This document shows positions 61,473 to 64,000 of a DNA stretch of 64,000 nt, one piece after another; position 1 is the stretch's first letter; each line of letters starts with the position of its first letter. The notes under the pieces were generated by a model. The model saw nothing but the letters and a program-made list of their open reading frames with translations. It was not told the origin of the DNA and made no database searches. The DNA comes from Rheinheimera nanhaiensis E407-8 (lineage in GTDB: Bacteria > Pseudomonadota > Gammaproteobacteria > Enterobacterales > Alteromonadaceae): the NCBI RefSeq assembly GCF_000296695.1, contig NZ_BAFK01000009.1, forward strand, positions 1 through 64,000. Reading direction: 5' to 3'. Made by a program: the position numbers and the translations under genes.

Positions 61473-63596
61473 TTATTTCCTTCTGTAAACTTTCTGTACA
61501 TCCGGCATCACGCGGATTTTGCGCATCACATTGGCCAAATGCACCCTGTCGCGTACCGACAAGGTAATTTTAATCACATATTCACCGGTGTCTCTGTCGT
61601 CGGTCGCTAGATCCTGAATATTGGAGTCCTGGCCGGCAATCAGGGTAGTGAGCTTGGCCAGCACCCCCTGACGGTTGACAATAAACACGCGGATATCGCA
61701 CAAGAACTGTTTGTCACCGGTTTTATCCCAGCGTACCGGGAAAAACTTACCGGGCTCTTTATCCCAGCCTTTGATATTACGGCAATCGGCGCGGTGCACG
61801 TTTAAGCCTTTGCCCGGTGTGGCGCTGGCGACAATATCATCACCCGGTATCGGCCGGCAGCATTTGGCAAAGGTGAGCAGCATGCCCTCAGAGCCAATGA
61901 TAAAGGCTTTGCTTTTCGGCATCGGGCCGGCATTGTCTTTGCTGCTGGACTCATCCGAGTCAAACTCGCCCAGTAAGCGGCGGGCAACAGCTATGGCCAG
62001 CTGGTTACCCAGGCCAATTTCACTGCACAGCTCATCAAGCGATTTTTGTTTAGTGTTTTGCAGCACCTGCTCAATGCGCTCGGGCGCGATATCTTCCAGC
62101 TTCACTTCGCCCAGCGCCGAGCCCAGCAATCGGCGGCCTAAACTGACCGACTCGTTTTGCTGCTGCTTTTTCAGGTAGTTGCGTATACCTAAAATCGCCC
62201 GGCTGGTTACCACATAGTTCAGCCAGTTAGCATTGGGTTTACCGCCCGGGCTGGTGACAATTTCTACCGTCTGGCCGGTTTCCAGTGGCTTATTTAACGG
62301 GTAAGGCCGGCGGTCTACCTTGGCGCCGACGCAGCGGTTACCAATGTCGGTATGTACGGCGTAGGCAAAATCGACAGCGGTGGCGCCAATCGGCAGCTCG
62401 ACAATTTTGCCCTTGGGCGAGAACACATACAGCTCGTCGGGATATAGCTCCGATTTTACATTCTCGACAAACTCGGTGCTGTTGCCGGCATTTTGCTGCA
62501 GCTCCAGCAGGCTTTGCATCCAGCGCCTGGCGCGAATTTGTGCAGTGGTATCCTGATGCTGGCCATTGGCTTTATACAGCCAGTGTGCGGCGATACCCTT
62601 GTCGGCCATTTCGTCCATTTCGCGGGTACGCATTTGAATTTCGACCGGTATGCCGTGCGGCCCCACCAAAGAGGTATGCAGCGACTGATAACCATTTTGC
62701 TTGGGGATAGCAATATAGTCTTTAAAGCGGATCTCAATCGGTTTATACAGGTTATGCACCACACCCAGGGTGCGGTAGCAATTATCTATGCTGTCTACCA
62801 CCACGCGAAAGGCATAGATGTCCATCACGTCATTGAACATCAGCTCTTTGTTTTTCATTTTGCGGTAGATGCTGTACAGGTGTTTTTCGCGGCCGCTCAC
62901 TTCGGCGGCAATACCGGCCTGCTCGAGCCGGCCTAAAATTTCGTGGCGGATTTTTTCCAGCAGCTCATGGCGGTTGCCGCGCGCCTGTTTTACCGCTGTT
63001 GACAGCGCACGGTAGCGCATCGGGTACAGCGCCTGAAAGCCCCAGTCTTCCAGCTCGTTTTTAATATTGTGAATACCCAGGCGGTTGGCGATAGGGGCGT
63101 ACAGCTCTAGGGTTTCTTTGGCAATGCGGCGGCGTTTTTCTGGCCTAAGGGCACCCAGGGTGCGCATATTGTGGGTGCGGTCGGCCAGCTTAATGAGAAT
63201 AACGCGGATATCCTGCGTCATCGCCATAAACATTTTTTGCAGGTTGGTAACTTCAAATTCCTGATAGTCTTTGAACTTTACCTTATCAAGTTTACTCACA
63301 CCCTGCACCAGCTCGGCGACGGTATCGCCAAACTGATTGGCTAAATCTTCTTTGCTGACCGGTGTGTCTTCTATCACGTCATGCAGCAGGGCGGCCATCA
63401 GGGTTTCATGGTCCAAGTGCATGTCAGCCAGTATGCTGCTTACTGCCACCGGGTGGGTAATATACGGCTCGCCACTGGAGCGGGTTTGCGGCGCGTGCGC
63501 GTCTCTCGCCACGATATAAGCCTGTTGCACTAAAGCAACCTGCTCGGGTGGCAAGTAAGCGCTAATCTGATTTTTCAGACCTTCAAATAAATACAC
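61473..63596 (-). CDS. spoT: Bifunctional (p)ppGpp synthetase/hydrolase SpoT
   Basis: Alarmone enzyme of the stringent response. From GTG at 63594-63596 (GGGAG upstream; MYLFEGL matches the E. coli SpoT start) the protein has 707 residues. An upstream in-frame TTG is less likely. The HD hydrolase domain has HDVIED (about residues 71-76), the synthetase domain has AFRVVV and [14 protein letters not shown], then TGS ([29 protein letters not shown]), zinc-finger-like and C-terminal ACT ([16 protein letters not shown]). Hydrolase HD residues are kept, so it is SpoT rather than RelA. In the rpoZ-spoT operon. Confidence 0.96.
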   Translation of the reverse strand: MYLFEGLKNQISAYLPPEQVALVQQAYIVARDAHAPQTRSSGEPYITHPVAVSSILADMHLDHETLMAALLHDVIEDTPVSKEDLANQFGDTVAELVQGVSKLDKVKFKDYQEFEVTNLQKMFMAMTQDIRVILIKLADRTHNMRTLGALRPEKRRRIAKETLELYAPIANRLGIHNIKNELEDWGFQALYPMRYRALSTAVKQARGNRHELLEKIRHEILGRLEQAGIAAEVSGREKHLYSIYRKMKNKELMFNDVMDIYAFRVVVDSIDNCYRTLGVVHNLYKPIEIRFKDYIAIPKQNGYQSLHTSLVGPHGIPVEIQMRTREMDEMADKGIAAHWLYKANGQHQDTTAQIRARRWMQSLLELQQNAGNSTEFVENVKSELYPDELYVFSPKGKIVELPIGATAVDFAYAVHTDIGNRCVGAKVDRRPYPLNKPLETGQTVEIVTSPGGKPNANWLNYVVTSRAILGIRNYLKKQQQNESVSLGRRLLGSALGEVKLEDIAPERIEQVLQNTKQKSLDELCSEIGLGNQLAIAVARRLLGEFDSDESSSKDNAGPMPKSKAFIIGSEGMLLTFAKCCRPIPGDDIVASATPGKGLNVHRADCRNIKGWDKEPGKFFPVRWDKTGDKQFLCDIRVFIVNRQGVLAKLTTLIAGQDSNIQDLATDDRDTGEYVIKITLSVRDRVHLANVMRKIRVMPDVQKVYRRK

Positions 63597-63722
63597 CGGT
63601 GCTCCCAAACTGCGACAGCAAACAACACACGCCGTTAAGCGCGGGATTTATTATGAATATACGTCTATTTATTGCAGTTGCCAACGGCTAATACGCCGCT
63701 GGCCTGCAGATGGCGGGGCTTT

Positions 63723-63998
63723 TTAGTGGTCTGAACCGATAATCGCAGCAACAGCGGCCATTTCTGACGCTTCCTGTTGCATCTGGTCGCGGCGCTCTTG
63801 CTCGTCCAGTACCGAGTTGGTGATCAGGCCTTTTTCAATTTCACGCAGGGCCACCACCGTAGGTTTATCGTTTTCAATATCGACCAGTGGCTCTTTGCCT
63901 TCTACGGCTAACTGACGGGCACGGCGTGCAGCCACCAGAATTAAATCAAAACGGTTACCAATTTTATCTACTGCATCTTGAACAGTTACGCGTGCCAT
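63723..63998 (-). CDS. rpoZ: RNA polymerase omega subunit RpoZ
   Basis: A 91-residue omega subunit, the same length as E. coli. [31 protein letters not shown] is the conserved N-terminal core. It binds beta' and aids assembly of the polymerase. It sits upstream of spoT with 126 bp between the stop and the spoT start, as in E. coli; the Shine-Dalgarno lies outside the window. Confidence 0.96.
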   Translation of the reverse strand: MARVTVQDAVDKIGNRFDLILVAARRARQLAVEGKEPLVDIENDKPTVVALREIEKGLITNSVLDEQERRDQMQQEASEMAAVAAIIGSDH

Positions 63999-64000
63999 CT

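Noticed and set aside
63660-63722. Terminator between rpoZ and spoT
   Set aside because: The GC-rich repeats pair over only about four bases and the T-run is on the plus strand, the wrong orientation for rpoZ. In relatives the two genes are cotranscribed.
1-64000. CRISPR arrays, rRNA and tRNA genes
   Set aside because: No regularly spaced repeats and no cloverleaf- or rRNA-like conserved sequence was recognised on reading the window; a covariance search could still find a missed small RNA.

Overview
The window is a 64 kb piece of a gammaproteobacterial chromosome, most like Alteromonadales/Chromatiaceae-type genera such as Rheinheimera or Alishewanella. This is an inference from the gene set (lptD-surA-pdxA-rsmA-apaG-apaH, djlA, rapA, rpoZ-spoT-ridA-recG, MesX/MesD, choice-of-anchor H protein) and from a Gln- and Leu-rich proteome. 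No rRNA or tRNA was seen, so the genus is not proven. Both edges cut through gene clusters: apaH runs off the left end, and rpoZ is complete but its upstream neighbour is not present.

Region 1 (1-10.7 kb): a minus-strand outer-membrane/ribosome/coenzyme operon (lptD, surA, pdxA, rsmA, apaG, apaH) with djlA divergent from it. It is followed by a DUF3530 protein, a small secreted protein, an OprF/OmpA-like porin with its own terminator, and rluA. Region 2 (10.7-26.6 kb): rapA, a PIN-PhoH ATPase, an orphan membrane sensor, a transglutaminase-like protein with a choice-of-anchor H protein, a second pseudouridine synthase, a TPR membrane protein and a 2-hydroxyacid dehydrogenase. It ends in a four-gene minus-strand operon: cupredoxin-like protein, GGDEF/EAL protein, DUF3034 protein and truncated-haemoglobin lipoprotein. 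Region 3 (26.6-42 kb): a patatin-BamA-type protein, an ABC exporter pair, a binding protein fused to a PDC-like sensor, a TerB protein, an MtfA-like peptidase, an RND efflux pair, a cation antiporter, and a large nuclease that joins a FAN1-type VRR-NUC domain to a DEDDh exonuclease.

Region 4 (42-48.5 kb) is the accessory region. It opens with two lower-GC genes, each followed by a structure that folds like an integron attC site (imperfect stem with extrahelical bases on one arm). No integrase is present. This looks like a small integrase-less cassette array (a CALIN element). The second cassette encodes a HEPN-like protein with an Rx4H motif and zinc ribbons. Next come two unknown overlapping genes, and an MntA antitoxin whose HepT toxin has decayed to a frameshifted fragment. 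A subclass B3 metallo-beta-lactamase follows, flanked by 28-bp direct repeats, and two further degenerate hepT/mntA relics lie beyond it.

Region 5 (48.4-64 kb) returns to ordinary chromosome: a glycerophosphodiester phosphodiesterase, mtgA, a serine hydrolase, a GFA protein, metR divergent from mesX-mesD (folate-independent methionine synthesis), a DUF1445 hydro-lyase, chrA, and the recG/SBP/ridA/spoT/rpoZ group. Many genes overlap by 1 or 4 bases (TGATG or ATGA), so translational coupling is common.
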